A DNA stretch of 32,199 nt from HB2-32-21 sp040235495 (GTDB lineage: Bacteria > Pseudomonadota > Gammaproteobacteria > Pseudomonadales > Porticoccaceae), in the NCBI GenBank assembly GCA_040235495.1, contig JBECKV010000064.1:1-32199 (forward strand). Direction: 5' to 3'. This document shows, piece by piece, positions 24,781 to 32,199 of the stretch. The translations under genes and the position numbers were made by a program. Within the stretch, counting starts at the first letter, position 1; every line of letters starts with the position of its first letter. The notes beneath the pieces are model-generated. The model was not told the origin of the DNA. It did no database searches and saw only the letters and a program-made list of their open reading frames with translations.

Positions 24781-25710
24781 ATGCACATAATAATTTTAAA
24801 CGCCTGGCGCGGCAGGACAGTGACGCTCAAGCTCAACAACGGGGTCCTGGCCTCTTTAGCCATCGTCGCGCTTGGATCCATGGTGGGTATGGGCGCCGCT
24901 TTCGGCGCCTTCCAGCTGCGCGAGGATCCGCGTACCGTGAAGCTCGCCACCGCGATAGATACCCTCGGGCGCGAAATCGAACGGCAGGAGGCGGCATTGG
25001 CGCGCCGGCAGACCGATACCAGCGCCCAACTCTCCGCTTACGCGGCCGGCCTGGCTGAAATGAAGGCGCGACTGGTGCGTCTGGACGCCCTGGGTGAGCG
25101 GATTACGGTAATGGCCGGTCTGGATGAAGGCGAGTTCGATTTTACCCAACCTCCGGCGATGGGTGGCCCGGAGGAGGCTGGGGTCGAGGTGGTTAATCAG
25201 AGTGACGTGGAGCAGTTTTATCGTGAAATCGACGCCCAGCTCGTGGACCGGGAACGCCAGCTCGAATTGCTGAAAATAATGATGGCCGATCGCCACTTCA
25301 AACAGCAGAGCACGCCCACCGGGATGCCGGTTGCCAAGGGATGGATATCCTCGGGTTATGGCCTCAGGCGCGACCCCTTTCACGGCAAAAAGTCCTGGCA
25401 CAAGGGTATCGACATTGCCGGCAAGGAAGGTTCGCCCGTGATTGCGGTTGCCGGTGGCCTGGTCACTCGCTCCGAGACCCGGCCGGGTTACGGGGAACTG
25501 ATTGAAATCGATCACGGCGATGACATGGTTGCCCGTTATGCCCACAACAAGGAAAACCTGGTCAAAGCGGGTGATCTGGTCAAACAGGGCCAGGTCATAG
25601 CGCGCATGGGCAGCACCGGCCGCGCCACCGGTTCCCACGTTCATTTCGAGCTCCATAAAAACGGTCGTCATATCGATCCCGCCAGCTATATTCGCCGCAC
25701 CATTCGTTGA
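24781..25710 (+). CDS. M23-family (LytM) membrane-anchored peptidase
   Basis: This protein of 309 residues has a transmembrane helix at about residues 20-45, a periplasmic coiled coil (about 50-100) and a C-terminal LytM domain. The zinc and catalytic residues are complete: His207 and Asp211 (HKGIDIAG), His255 (YAHNKE), His286 and His288 (SHVHFEL). It is therefore probably an active peptidoglycan endopeptidase, unlike degenerate LytM activators such as EnvC. A homologous gene sits beside lpxC and secA in Pseudomonas. ATG 24781 is chosen, with AAGGTGA ten bases ahead; an in-frame start at 24751 gives a poorer N-terminus. Its exact role in division or elongation is not known from the sequence. 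Confidence 0.9.
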   Translation: MHIIILNAWRGRTVTLKLNNGVLASLAIVALGSMVGMGAAFGAFQLREDPRTVKLATAIDTLGREIERQEAALARRQTDTSAQLSAYAAGLAEMKARLVRLDALGERITVMAGLDEGEFDFTQPPAMGGPEEAGVEVVNQSDVEQFYREIDAQLVDRERQLELLKIMMADRHFKQQSTPTGMPVAKGWISSGYGLRRDPFHGKKSWHKGIDIAGKEGSPVIAVAGGLVTRSETRPGYGELIEIDHGDDMVARYAHNKENLVKAGDLVKQGQVIARMGSTGRATGSHVHFELHKNGRHIDPASYIRRTIR

Positions 25711-25786
25711 TAGGATTACCGCTTGCCACTCGGGCGCGGTGGCAGCAGTGGTTTTGTGGTTTCAATAGGGCAGGGCGAGGACCATC

Positions 25787-28642
25787 ATGGTCGCTAAGGT
25801 TTTAAAAAAAGTTTTTGGCTCAAAAAATGAGCGCGAGCTGCGGCGCTTGGGCAAGGTGGTCAATGCGATAAACGCACATGCCGGGGCCATGGCGGCCCTG
25901 AGTGCCAGTGACCTGCGCGCCCAAACCGCGCTTTTTCGCCAACGCCTCGAACAGGGCGCCAGCCTGGATGCCCTCATCCCGGAAGCCTTTGCCGCCGTGC
26001 GGGAGGCGGCCAGCCGGACGCTTGGCATGCGCCATTTTGATGTCCAGCTGATTGGCGGTCTGGTACTGCACGAGGGCAAAATCGCCGAGATGCGTACCGG
26101 CGAGGGCAAAACCCTGGTGGCGACCCTTGCCGCCTATCTCAACGCCCTGCCCGGAACCGGTGTCCACATCATTACCGTCAACGATTATCTGGCCCGGCGT
26201 GATGCCGAATGGATGGCGCCCATCTATAACGCCCTGGGCATGGATGTCGGGATCATCAGGTCCTTCGCGGGTCAGGGCGTGCCCAATTCCTTCGTCATTC
26301 GCGCCGCCGGCGATTCCCAGGGCGGGGAGAGTGACGGCAAGGCCGGGGAGACGCAGGCCGTGTCCCGCAAGGAAGCCTATGGCGCCGATATCACCTACGG
26401 CACCAACAATGAATTTGGCTTCGATTATCTGCGCGACAACATGGTGCTGCGTCTTGAAGACAAGGCCCAGCGAGACTTGAATTTCGCCATCGTCGATGAA
26501 GTGGATTCCATTCTCATCGATGAGTCGCGAACCCCCCTGATTATCTCCGGTCAGGCCCAGGACAGTTCAGCGCTCTACAAACGCATGAACGCCCTGGTGC
26601 AACTGCTGGAGGCGGGTGAGGTTCTGGGCGCCGCCGAAGCGGTCGCGGTTCCCGCCCTGTTTGAAGCCCCCGAAGTCTCGGGTGATTTTCTCGTCGACGA
26701 GAAATCCCGACAGGTGGAGCTGACCGAACAGGGCCACGAGAAAATCGAGTCGCTACTGGTCAGGGAAGGCTTGCTGGCCGAGGACGAAAGCCTCTATCAG
26801 CCCGCCCATCTCGGCTTGCTTCACCACGTGCACAATGCCCTGCGCGCCCATCATCTGTTCCACAAAAATGTCGAATACATCGTCCAGCAGGGCGAGGTGG
26901 TGCTGATTGACGAGCACACCGGCCGCACCATGGCCGGCCGGCGCCTGTCCGATGGTCTGCACCAGGCCATCGAAGCCAAGGAAGGGGTGCGGATTCAAAG
27001 CGAAAGCCAGACCCTGGCTTCAACCACCTTTCAGAATTACTTCCGCCTCTACCGCAAGCTGGCCGGCATGACCGGTACCGCGGATACCGAAGCCTTTGAA
27101 TTCCATCAGATCTACGGTTTGCAGGTGGTGGTGATTCCGACCAACAAGCCGGTGCGACGAGAGGACTATAACGACCTCATCTTCCTGACCAAGGAGGAGA
27201 AATTCGAAGCGGTCATCGAGGACATCCGGTCCTGTGTCGAGCAGGGTGCGCCGGTGCTGGTGGGCACCGCTTCCATCGAGTCCTCGGAGCTGATGTCCGG
27301 TCTGCTGACCCGGGCAAAAATCGAGCACCAGGTTCTGAATGCCAAGTTTCACGAGAAAGAGGCGAAGATCATTGCCGAGGCCGGCCGTTCCGGCGTGGTG
27401 ACCATCGCCACCAATATGGCCGGTCGCGGTACCGATATCGTCCTGGGCGGCAATTGGGAAGCCCAGGTGCACGCGCTGGAGCAGCCTTCGGAGGTCGAAA
27501 TCGCCAGGATCAAGGCCGCCTGGAAGGACAATCACCAGAAAGTCATCGACGCCGGTGGCCTGCACATTCTCGGTACCGAACGCCACGAGTCACGCCGAAT
27601 CGATAATCAATTGCGGGGCCGGGCCGGTCGTCAGGGTGATCCGGGGGTCTCGCGCTTCTACCTGTCCATGGAAGATGACCTCATGCGCCTCTTTGCCTCC
27701 GACCGGGTCAAGAACATGATGCGCGCCATCGGCATGGAAAAAGGCGAGGCCATCGAGCATCGCATGGTCACCAATGCCATTGAAAAGGCCCAGCGCAAGG
27801 TCGAAGGCAGGAACTTCGACATCCGCAAGCAGTTACTTGAGTACGACGACGTGGCCAATGATCAGCGTAAAGTCGTGTACCAGCAGCGCCGGGAGTTGCT
27901 CGGCGCGGACGACATCAGCGACATGATCGAGGATGTCCGTCACGACGTCATCAATACGGTCATCGACCATTCCATCCCGCCCCAGTCCCTCCATGAGCAG
28001 TGGCGGGTCGAGCAGCTGGAAGCGGATTTAGTTACCGAATTCAATCTCAAGCTGCCGCTGCGCCAGTGGCTCGATGACGACGAGCGTCTGCACGAAGAAG
28101 GCTTGCGCGAGCGGATCGTCAGGGAGGCGGATGCCGCCTACGCGCGGCGCGCGAGTCAGATCGGCCCCGATATGAAAATCCTGGAAAAGCAGGTGATGCT
28201 GCAAGTGCTGGATAACTTCTGGAAGGAGCATCTGACCCACATGGAGCATTTGCGCCAGGGCATCGGCCTGCGCGCCTACGCCCAGAAGAACCCCAAGCAG
28301 GAGTACAAGCGCGAATCCTTCGAGCTGTTTCAGTCCATGCTCGAAAACATAAAGCTCGAAACGGTCCGTTTTCTCAGCCGTGTCGAAGTGCGCCGCGCCG
28401 AGGAGGTTGAGGAACTGGAGCGCCAGCGGCTCGAGGAAAGACGTCGGCAGCAGATGGAATTTGAACATGCCGGCGCCAACGCCATGGCCGCGGCCGAGCC
28501 AGGCCCGGTCCCCGGCGGCTCCGGTGCCGCGGTGACAGCCGCGCAGCCTTATACCCGAAATGAGGAGAAAATCGGCCGCAACGCGCCGTGCCCCTGCGAT
28601 TCCGGTAAAAAATACAAACATTGTCACGGCCGGCTCGCCTGA
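25787..28642 (+). CDS. secA: SecA, preprotein translocase ATPase
   Basis: SecA drives unfolded preproteins through SecYEG using ATP. The product is 951 residues against 901 in E. coli. Domains in order are the nucleotide-binding domain with Walker A GEGKT (Lys108, Thr109) and DEVDSILIDE, the preprotein cross-linking domain, the second RecA domain (VLVGTASIESSE, TNMAGRGTDIVLGG, GRAGRQGDPG), the helical scaffold and wing domains, a linker and the C-terminal zinc motif CPCDSGKKYKHCH that binds SecB. About 25-30 residues (165-194, Gly/Asp/Ser-rich) lie ahead of EAYGADITYGTNNEFGFD where E. coli has a shorter segment. GAGGA lies five bases before the ATG. A weak stem (TGCCAC/GTGGCA, 25724-25744) sits in its leader. 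Confidence 0.98.
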   Translation: MVAKVLKKVFGSKNERELRRLGKVVNAINAHAGAMAALSASDLRAQTALFRQRLEQGASLDALIPEAFAAVREAASRTLGMRHFDVQLIGGLVLHEGKIAEMRTGEGKTLVATLAAYLNALPGTGVHIITVNDYLARRDAEWMAPIYNALGMDVGIIRSFAGQGVPNSFVIRAAGDSQGGESDGKAGETQAVSRKEAYGADITYGTNNEFGFDYLRDNMVLRLEDKAQRDLNFAIVDEVDSILIDESRTPLIISGQAQDSSALYKRMNALVQLLEAGEVLGAAEAVAVPALFEAPEVSGDFLVDEKSRQVELTEQGHEKIESLLVREGLLAEDESLYQPAHLGLLHHVHNALRAHHLFHKNVEYIVQQGEVVLIDEHTGRTMAGRRLSDGLHQAIEAKEGVRIQSESQTLASTTFQNYFRLYRKLAGMTGTADTEAFEFHQIYGLQVVVIPTNKPVRREDYNDLIFLTKEEKFEAVIEDIRSCVEQGAPVLVGTASIESSELMSGLLTRAKIEHQVLNAKFHEKEAKIIAEAGRSGVVTIATNMAGRGTDIVLGGNWEAQVHALEQPSEVEIARIKAAWKDNHQKVIDAGGLHILGTERHESRRIDNQLRGRAGRQGDPGVSRFYLSMEDDLMRLFASDRVKNMMRAIGMEKGEAIEHRMVTNAIEKAQRKVEGRNFDIRKQLLEYDDVANDQRKVVYQQRRELLGADDISDMIEDVRHDVINTVIDHSIPPQSLHEQWRVEQLEADLVTEFNLKLPLRQWLDDDERLHEEGLRERIVREADAAYARRASQIGPDMKILEKQVMLQVLDNFWKEHLTHMEHLRQGIGLRAYAQKNPKQEYKRESFELFQSMLENIKLETVRFLSRVEVRRAEEVEELERQRLEERRRQQMEFEHAGANAMAAAEPGPVPGGSGAAVTAAQPYTRNEEKIGRNAPCPCDSGKKYKHCHGRLA

Positions 28643-28679
28643 ACCCGGGGTCAGCGGTGAAACGTGCCGGAGGGCGGGT

Positions 28680-29903
28680 ATGGCGGTAGGCAGCGGTGCA
28701 TTGCCCGATATGTTGCCGGTCCCCGGTTTTCGACTGGGGACCACCAGCGCCGGTATTAAAACACCCGGTCGACCCGACCTGGTGGTGATGGAGTTGCGCG
28801 CGGGCAGCCGCGTTGCCTGCGTGTTCACCCGCAATGCTTTTTGCGCCGCGCCGGTCCAGGTTGCCCGTCAACATCTAATGGCCGCGCGGGTGGCGGGCAG
28901 GGATATCCGCTATCTGCTGGTCAATACCGGCAACGCCAACGCCGGAACCGGTTCCCCCGGCCGGGAGAGTGCGCTTGCCACCTGCCGCTATCTGGCCGAG
29001 CAAGCCGGTGTCGAGTCCACTCAGGTGCTGCCGTTTTCCACCGGCGTTATCGGTCAACCCTTGCCGGTCGATAAAATTACCGTCGCCTTGCCGGACGCCT
29101 TGCGCAAGCTCAGCGCCACCGGCTGGCTGGACGCGGCGGTGGGGATCATGACCACCGATACCCGGCCCAAGGCCGCCTGTCGTAGGCTGACCATCGGCGG
29201 CGACACCATTACCCTCAGCGGCATTGCCAAGGGCGCCGGCATGATTCGGCCCGATATGGCGACCATGCTCGCGTATATCGCCACCGACGCCGGAATCGAT
29301 GAGGACATCCTGGGGCAGGCCTTGAACCGGGCGGTGGAAGCCTCGTTCAATCGTATTACCATCGATGGCGATACCTCGACCAATGACAGCGTGGTGCTGG
29401 TCGCCACTGGCGCGGGCAAGGAGTTATCCACCGGCGCGGAACTGGAGGCCTTTCAGCGGGCGCTGGATGCACTGTGTATCGAATTGGCCCAGGCCATCAT
29501 CAGGGATGGGGAGGGCGCGACGAAATTTGTCGAAGTCGATGTCAGCGGTGGTGCCAGTGACCGGGAATGCCTGGCGGTGGCTTACACCATCGCCGAATCA
29601 CCCCTGGTGAAAACCGCGCTTTTTGCCGCCGATCCGAACTGGGGAAGAATACTCGCGGCGGTCGGCCGAGCCGGTATTCAGGGGCTGGATGTCGACAAGG
29701 TAAGGATTTGCCTGGATCAGGTGCTGATTGCCGAAAACGGCGGCCTGGCGCCCGGCTACCGGGAAAGTGACGCGCAGGCGGTGATGGATCGGGACGAGTT
29801 CACCATCCGCGTCGATCTGGCCCGCGGCGAGTGCCGGCAACGGGTCTGGACCACGGATCTGTCCCACGACTATATTCGCATCAACGCTGAATACCGCTCC
29901 TGA
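28680..29903 (+). CDS. argJ: ArgJ, glutamate N-acetyltransferase/ornithine acetyltransferase
   Basis: ArgJ recycles the acetyl group from N-acetylornithine to glutamate in arginine synthesis; bifunctional forms also use acetyl-CoA. The 407-residue precursor has the self-cleavage site MATMLAYIATDA, where Thr195 becomes the nucleophile of the beta chain. Other signatures are NTGNANAGTG, FSTGVIGQPLP, GIMTTDTRPKA, ISGR-like GMIRPDMATM and the ADPNWGRI segment. The frame is open upstream inside secA, but GGAGGG five bases before ATG 28680 decides the start. Whether it is mono- or bifunctional cannot be told from sequence. Confidence 0.96.
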   Translation: MAVGSGALPDMLPVPGFRLGTTSAGIKTPGRPDLVVMELRAGSRVACVFTRNAFCAAPVQVARQHLMAARVAGRDIRYLLVNTGNANAGTGSPGRESALATCRYLAEQAGVESTQVLPFSTGVIGQPLPVDKITVALPDALRKLSATGWLDAAVGIMTTDTRPKAACRRLTIGGDTITLSGIAKGAGMIRPDMATMLAYIATDAGIDEDILGQALNRAVEASFNRITIDGDTSTNDSVVLVATGAGKELSTGAELEAFQRALDALCIELAQAIIRDGEGATKFVEVDVSGGASDRECLAVAYTIAESPLVKTALFAADPNWGRILAAVGRAGIQGLDVDKVRICLDQVLIAENGGLAPGYRESDAQAVMDRDEFTIRVDLARGECRQRVWTTDLSHDYIRINAEYRS

Positions 29904-29906
29904 CCG

Positions 29907-30305
29907 GTGACCGACAACGCGCTGCACGTGGTGGCCGGGGTGATTTTTTCGCCCGAGCGCGACCGCGTGCTCATCGCCAGACGCCCGCGGGCAAGCCACC
30001 AGGGGGGGCTCTGGGAATTTCCCGGCGGCAAACTCGCGCGGCCGGAGTCGCCTTTCGCCGCCCTCCGTCGTGAACTCCGGGAGGAACTGGCGATCGAGGT
30101 CATCCGCGCCCAGGCATTTCTGGAGGTCCACCATCGCTATCCCGGCCAGGCGGTTTTTCTGGATATCTGGCGGGTGGATGAGTTCACCGGCGTGGCGCGG
30201 GGCAACGAGGGCCAGCAAATCGCCTGGGTGGGCCTGGATGAACTGGAGAATTACCGCTTTCCCGCCGCCAATGACGCCATCATCGATCGGCTCCTGGGCC
30301 GGTAA
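29907..30305 (+). CDS. mutT: MutT, 8-oxo-dGTP diphosphatase (Nudix)
   Basis: MutT hydrolyses 8-oxo-dGTP and prevents A:T to C:G transversions. The 132-residue protein (129 in E. coli) starts VVAGVIFSPERDRVLIARRP and has GGLWEFPGGK followed by the Nudix box with REL-REE metal-binding glutamates. The box glycine of REUXEEXGU is Ala here (REELAIE), a tolerated-looking but non-canonical change. GTG 29907 lies three bases after the argJ stop, so the two are co-transcribed and probably coupled. Position after argJ matches Pseudomonas. Confidence 0.92.
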   Translation: MTDNALHVVAGVIFSPERDRVLIARRPRASHQGGLWEFPGGKLARPESPFAALRRELREELAIEVIRAQAFLEVHHRYPGQAVFLDIWRVDEFTGVARGNEGQQIAWVGLDELENYRFPAANDAIIDRLLGR

Positions 30306-30452
30306 TTGACGAGTGCTTGAGGGCCAGCTTCAGAACCAGGTTCAGAAGCAGGTCCAGAAGCACGTCCGGACGCATAAACGAGCTGCACGCGCGTGTCACT
30401 GAGTTCGCGTATTAGCGCGTTCGCCGGTTACTGAATTCCTGTAGCGCAAGCC
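30306..30452. other. Convergent gap between mutT and yacG
   Basis: The 147-bp gap carries a degenerate 12-bp tandem repeat (30329-30376) and a 10-bp palindrome CACGCGCGTG (30386-30395). No intrinsic terminator was recognised for either gene. Tiny open frames of fewer than 35 codons run through the repeat but have no ribosome-binding site. Confidence 0.5.
30329..30376 (+). repeat. Degenerate 12-bp tandem repeat
   Basis: Units at 30329 (TTCAGAACCAGG), 30341 (TTCAGAAGCAGG), 30353 (TCCAGAAGCACG) and 30365 (TCCGGACGCATA) show progressive decay. The first two differ at one base. Confidence 0.7.
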
Positions 30453-30650
30453 CTAATCCTCACGCTCGCGCTCATCCGCGGAAAAATCATCGCCGGTCGC
30501 CTCGCCGGCAATACGGTAGTGTTCATTGGCCCAGTCGCCAAAATCCAGCCGCCGGCAGCGCGCGGAACAAAAGGGCCGGTGGGGATAATCGCTGTTCCAG
30601 GGAACGGGTTTTTTGCACTGGGGGCACTGGAGCACGATGTTATCGGTCAT
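30453..30650 (-). CDS. yacG: YacG, zinc-binding DNA gyrase inhibitor
   Basis: YacG is a small zinc protein that binds GyrB and inhibits gyrase. From ATG 30650 it is 65 residues, exactly the E. coli length, and zinc ligands Cys9, Cys12, Cys28 and Cys32 match the E. coli numbering; RPFCSARCRRLDFGDWA is the family core. The frame stays open upstream to ATG 30713 and ATG 30716, which would add 21-22 residues made of three TD-rich repeats and would overlap the coaE stop by one to four bases. The family length favours 30650, and GGTGA lies seven to eight bases before it. Coupling to coaE would favour the longer form. It is the last gene of pilD-coaE-yacG. Confidence 0.9.
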   Translation of the reverse strand: MTDNIVLQCPQCKKPVPWNSDYPHRPFCSARCRRLDFGDWANEHYRIAGEATGDDFSADERERED

Positions 30651-30713
30651 GATGCTGTCACCATCGGTCACGATGCCGTCATTGTCGGTCAGAGTGCTGT
30701 CATTATCGGTCAT
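30639..30713 (-). repeat. Imperfect 21-bp tandem repeats at the yacG start
   Basis: Full units at 30693-30713, 30672-30692 and 30651-30671 precede a partial copy at 30639-30650 that is the presumed native start. Read on the minus strand, units begin ATGACCGA, CTGACCGA, GTGACCGA and ATGACCGA, so each copy offers an ATG, CTG or GTG in the yacG frame. Confidence 0.85.
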
Positions 30714-31330
30714 CATGACGCTGTCGCGGATTTGGCCTGCGCCAGGGCAAGGTATTTTTCATGCAGGACCCTGACCGGGTCGATCAGCGCCGCCGGCGCG
30801 CCACTGTTATCAATCACATCGTCGGCTTTTTCCAGCCGCGCCGCGCGGCTCATCTGCGCGGCGATAATGGCCTTGATCTGTTCGGGGCTATTGCCATCGC
30901 GGGCGCCGGCCCGATCGATCTGTATCTGCTCCGGCACGTCGACGACGATAATCCGGTCGGCCATTTCGTGCTGGCTGGTTTCCAGCAGGAGCGGTGATTC
31001 GAGGATGGCGTAGGGACTCCGGGCGTTGGCCAGTTGCTCGGCGATCCATTGGCCGATGGCCGGGTGCAGGAGCTGTTCGAGCCACCGGCGTTCCGCGTCA
31101 TTATCAAACACAATGGCGCGCAAGGCGGCGCGGTCCAGGCAACCGTCGGCCTGCAGAATATTGCCGCCGAAATGCCCGGCGATGGCCTGCAGGGCAGGCG
31201 AGCCCGGTTCGACGACCCGGCGCGCCGCGACATCGGCATCGACAACCTCGATACCGTGGTCGATAAAGAGGGCGGCGACGGCGCTTTTACCGCTGCCGAT
31301 ACCACCGGTCAGTCCGACGATGAAGTTCAT
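30713..31330 (-). CDS. coaE: CoaE, dephospho-CoA kinase
   Basis: CoaE phosphorylates the 3'-hydroxyl of dephospho-CoA, the last step of coenzyme A synthesis. The 205-residue P-loop kinase (206 in E. coli) begins IVGLTGGIGSGKSAVA (Walker A at residues 9-16), followed by VVDADVAARRVVEPGSPAL, LHPAI, the lid-region ESPLLLETS segment and VVDVPEQIQIDRAGARDG. ATG 31330 matches the family start, though its ribosome-binding site is weak. It lies 68 bp after pilD on the same strand, as in Pseudomonas. Confidence 0.95.
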   Translation of the reverse strand: MNFIVGLTGGIGSGKSAVAALFIDHGIEVVDADVAARRVVEPGSPALQAIAGHFGGNILQADGCLDRAALRAIVFDNDAERRWLEQLLHPAIGQWIAEQLANARSPYAILESPLLLETSQHEMADRIIVVDVPEQIQIDRAGARDGNSPEQIKAIIAAQMSRAARLEKADDVIDNSGAPAALIDPVRVLHEKYLALAQAKSATAS

Positions 31331-31398
31331 GGGATTATGGCCGTGGCTGGTTCATGGCAATGGCCTCGCTAACAAGCGGCGCCGGTCGGCTGACGGCA

Positions 31399-32199
31399 TC
31401 AGAATGCAGCCAGATATGCGGCGGTCATTTTTTCACCAAAAAGCAGGGCGATCCAGCCAGCGATGGCCAGATAAGGGCCAAAGGCAATCGTGCTTTGACC
31501 ATCCCTGCCCTGCGCCAGGAGCAGGACGGTACCGATAATCGCGCCCACCAGGGAAGACAAAAGCACGATCAGCGGCAACTGCTGCCAGCCCAGCCAGGCG
31601 CCCAGCGCCGCCAGCAGTTTGAAGTCCCCATGTCCCATGCCTTCCTTGCCGGTGAGCAGTTTGAAGGCCCAGTAAATAGTCCAGAGGGAAAGATAGCCGG
31701 CGGCGGCGCCGATCACCGCGCTACCCAGATCGGTATACACGCCGCCGATATTGACCAGCAGACCCAGCCATAACAGGGGCAGGGTCAGATTGTCCGGCAA
31801 TAACTGGTGGCTGAGATCGATGCCGGTCAGGGCGATCAGCACCCAGGTGAAGAGCAGTGCGCACAGCCCCTGCCCGGTGACGCCGAAATGGTGGATAACA
31901 TAAGCGGATAACAGGCCACACAGCAGCTCCACCGCCGGATAGCGTGGTGAAATCGCTTGCGAACAGGCCCGGCAGCGACCCCGTAGCAGCACGTAGCTGA
32001 TTACGGGAATGTTCTGCCAGGGCTTGATCAGGGTTTCGCAGTGGGGACAGCGCGAGGGTGGATAGACCAGATTGAATTTGGCGACCGGCTCGAGCTCGGT
32101 GTTTTGTCCGAGAAAATCGAGCGCTTCATGCCGCCAGCCCAGTTCCAGTTGTCTGGGCAGGCGGTAGATGACGACATTGAGGAAGCTGCCGACCAGCAG
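31399..32199 (-). CDS. pilD: PilD, prepilin leader peptidase/N-methyltransferase (5' end off the window)
   Basis: PilD cleaves and N-methylates type IV prepilins and type II secretion pseudopilins in the inner membrane. The frame enters from the right edge with LLVGSFLNVVIYRLP, so about 20-25 N-terminal residues are missing; 266 codons are visible against about 290 in P. aeruginosa. The cytoplasmic zinc loop has its four cysteines (RCPHCETL and GRCRACSQ). The two catalytic aspartates are in ALTGIDLSHQLLPD and GMGHGDFK. About seven membrane helices follow. The gene heads pilD-coaE-yacG, usually preceded by pilB and pilC outside this window, which implies type IV pili or type II secretion. Confidence 0.95.
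   Translation of the reverse strand: MLVGSFLNVVIYRLPRQLELGWRHEALDFLGQNTELEPVAKFNLVYPPSRCPHCETLIKPWQNIPVISYVLLRGRCRACSQAISPRYPAVELLCGLLSAYVIHHFGVTGQGLCALLFTWVLIALTGIDLSHQLLPDNLTLPLLWLGLLVNIGGVYTDLGSAVIGAAAGYLSLWTIYWAFKLLTGKEGMGHGDFKLLAALGAWLGWQQLPLIVLLSSLVGAIIGTVLLLAQGRDGQSTIAFGPYLAIAGWIALLFGEKMTAAYLAAF

Noticed and set aside
30313..30402. A short peptide with a Val-Gln-Lys-Gln four-residue periodicity across the 12-bp repeat
   Set aside because: The periodicity follows from the 12-bp DNA repeat; there is no ribosome-binding site and two other frames are equally open.
1..32199. CRISPR arrays, prophage, insertion sequences, toxin-antitoxin or defence genes
   Set aside because: No spaced direct repeats of CRISPR form, transposase, integrase, tRNA attachment site or defence-family motif was seen on either strand.

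Overview
The window is a piece of chromosome from a Gram-negative gammaproteobacterium. The evidence is an LpoA outer-membrane lipoprotein, LpxC for lipid A, a meso-diaminopimelate-type MurE, a type-A RNase P RNA, and gene orders (lpxC, M23 peptidase, secA, argJ, mutT; pilD, coaE, yacG) typical of Pseudomonas and its Cellvibrionales/Halieaceae-like relatives. Genus and species cannot be fixed from the sequence alone. No phage, insertion sequence, tRNA, CRISPR array or toxin-antitoxin module was found.

Left part (1-6060). A truncated lpoA runs leftward off the edge and is divergent from rsmI, with 22 bp between the start codons. Three metabolic genes follow: a LinB/DhaA-type haloalkane dehalogenase (minus), a TesB acyl-CoA thioesterase (plus) and a phosphotriesterase-family metallohydrolase (minus). 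A strong bidirectional terminator separates the last two. These three genes sit between rsmI and rnpB, neighbours that are usually closer together in relatives. The RNase P RNA gene is at 5685-6060.

Middle part (6061-24732). A 560-bp leader holds an AT-rich tract with paired palindromes, a good sigma-70 promoter and candidate MraZ boxes. It is followed by a complete dcw cluster: mraZ, rsmH, ftsL, ftsI, murE, murF, mraY, murD, ftsW, murG, murC, ddlB, ftsQ, ftsA, ftsZ, lpxC. Most junctions overlap by 1-11 bp, which implies translational coupling. Together these genes make lipid II from UDP-MurNAc, flip or polymerise it at the septum, and assemble the FtsZ ring. lpxC commits carbon to lipid A.

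Right part (24733-32199). An M23 (LytM) membrane peptidase, secA, argJ and mutT continue on the plus strand. They converge on a minus-strand operon pilD (cut by the right edge), coaE and yacG. The coaE-yacG junction carries three extra 21-bp tandem repeats that each present a start-like codon.

No previously undescribed multigene system is evident. The window is mostly conserved core genome. The points worth a second look are small: the yacG start-region repeats, a Gln in place of Asn in the FtsI SxN motif, the dehalogenase/phosphotriesterase insertion, the palindromes upstream of the dcw promoter, and short tandem repeats in murC, in ftsI and between mutT and yacG. Start codons were chosen by family alignment from memory and by ribosome-binding sites; no database search was possible.
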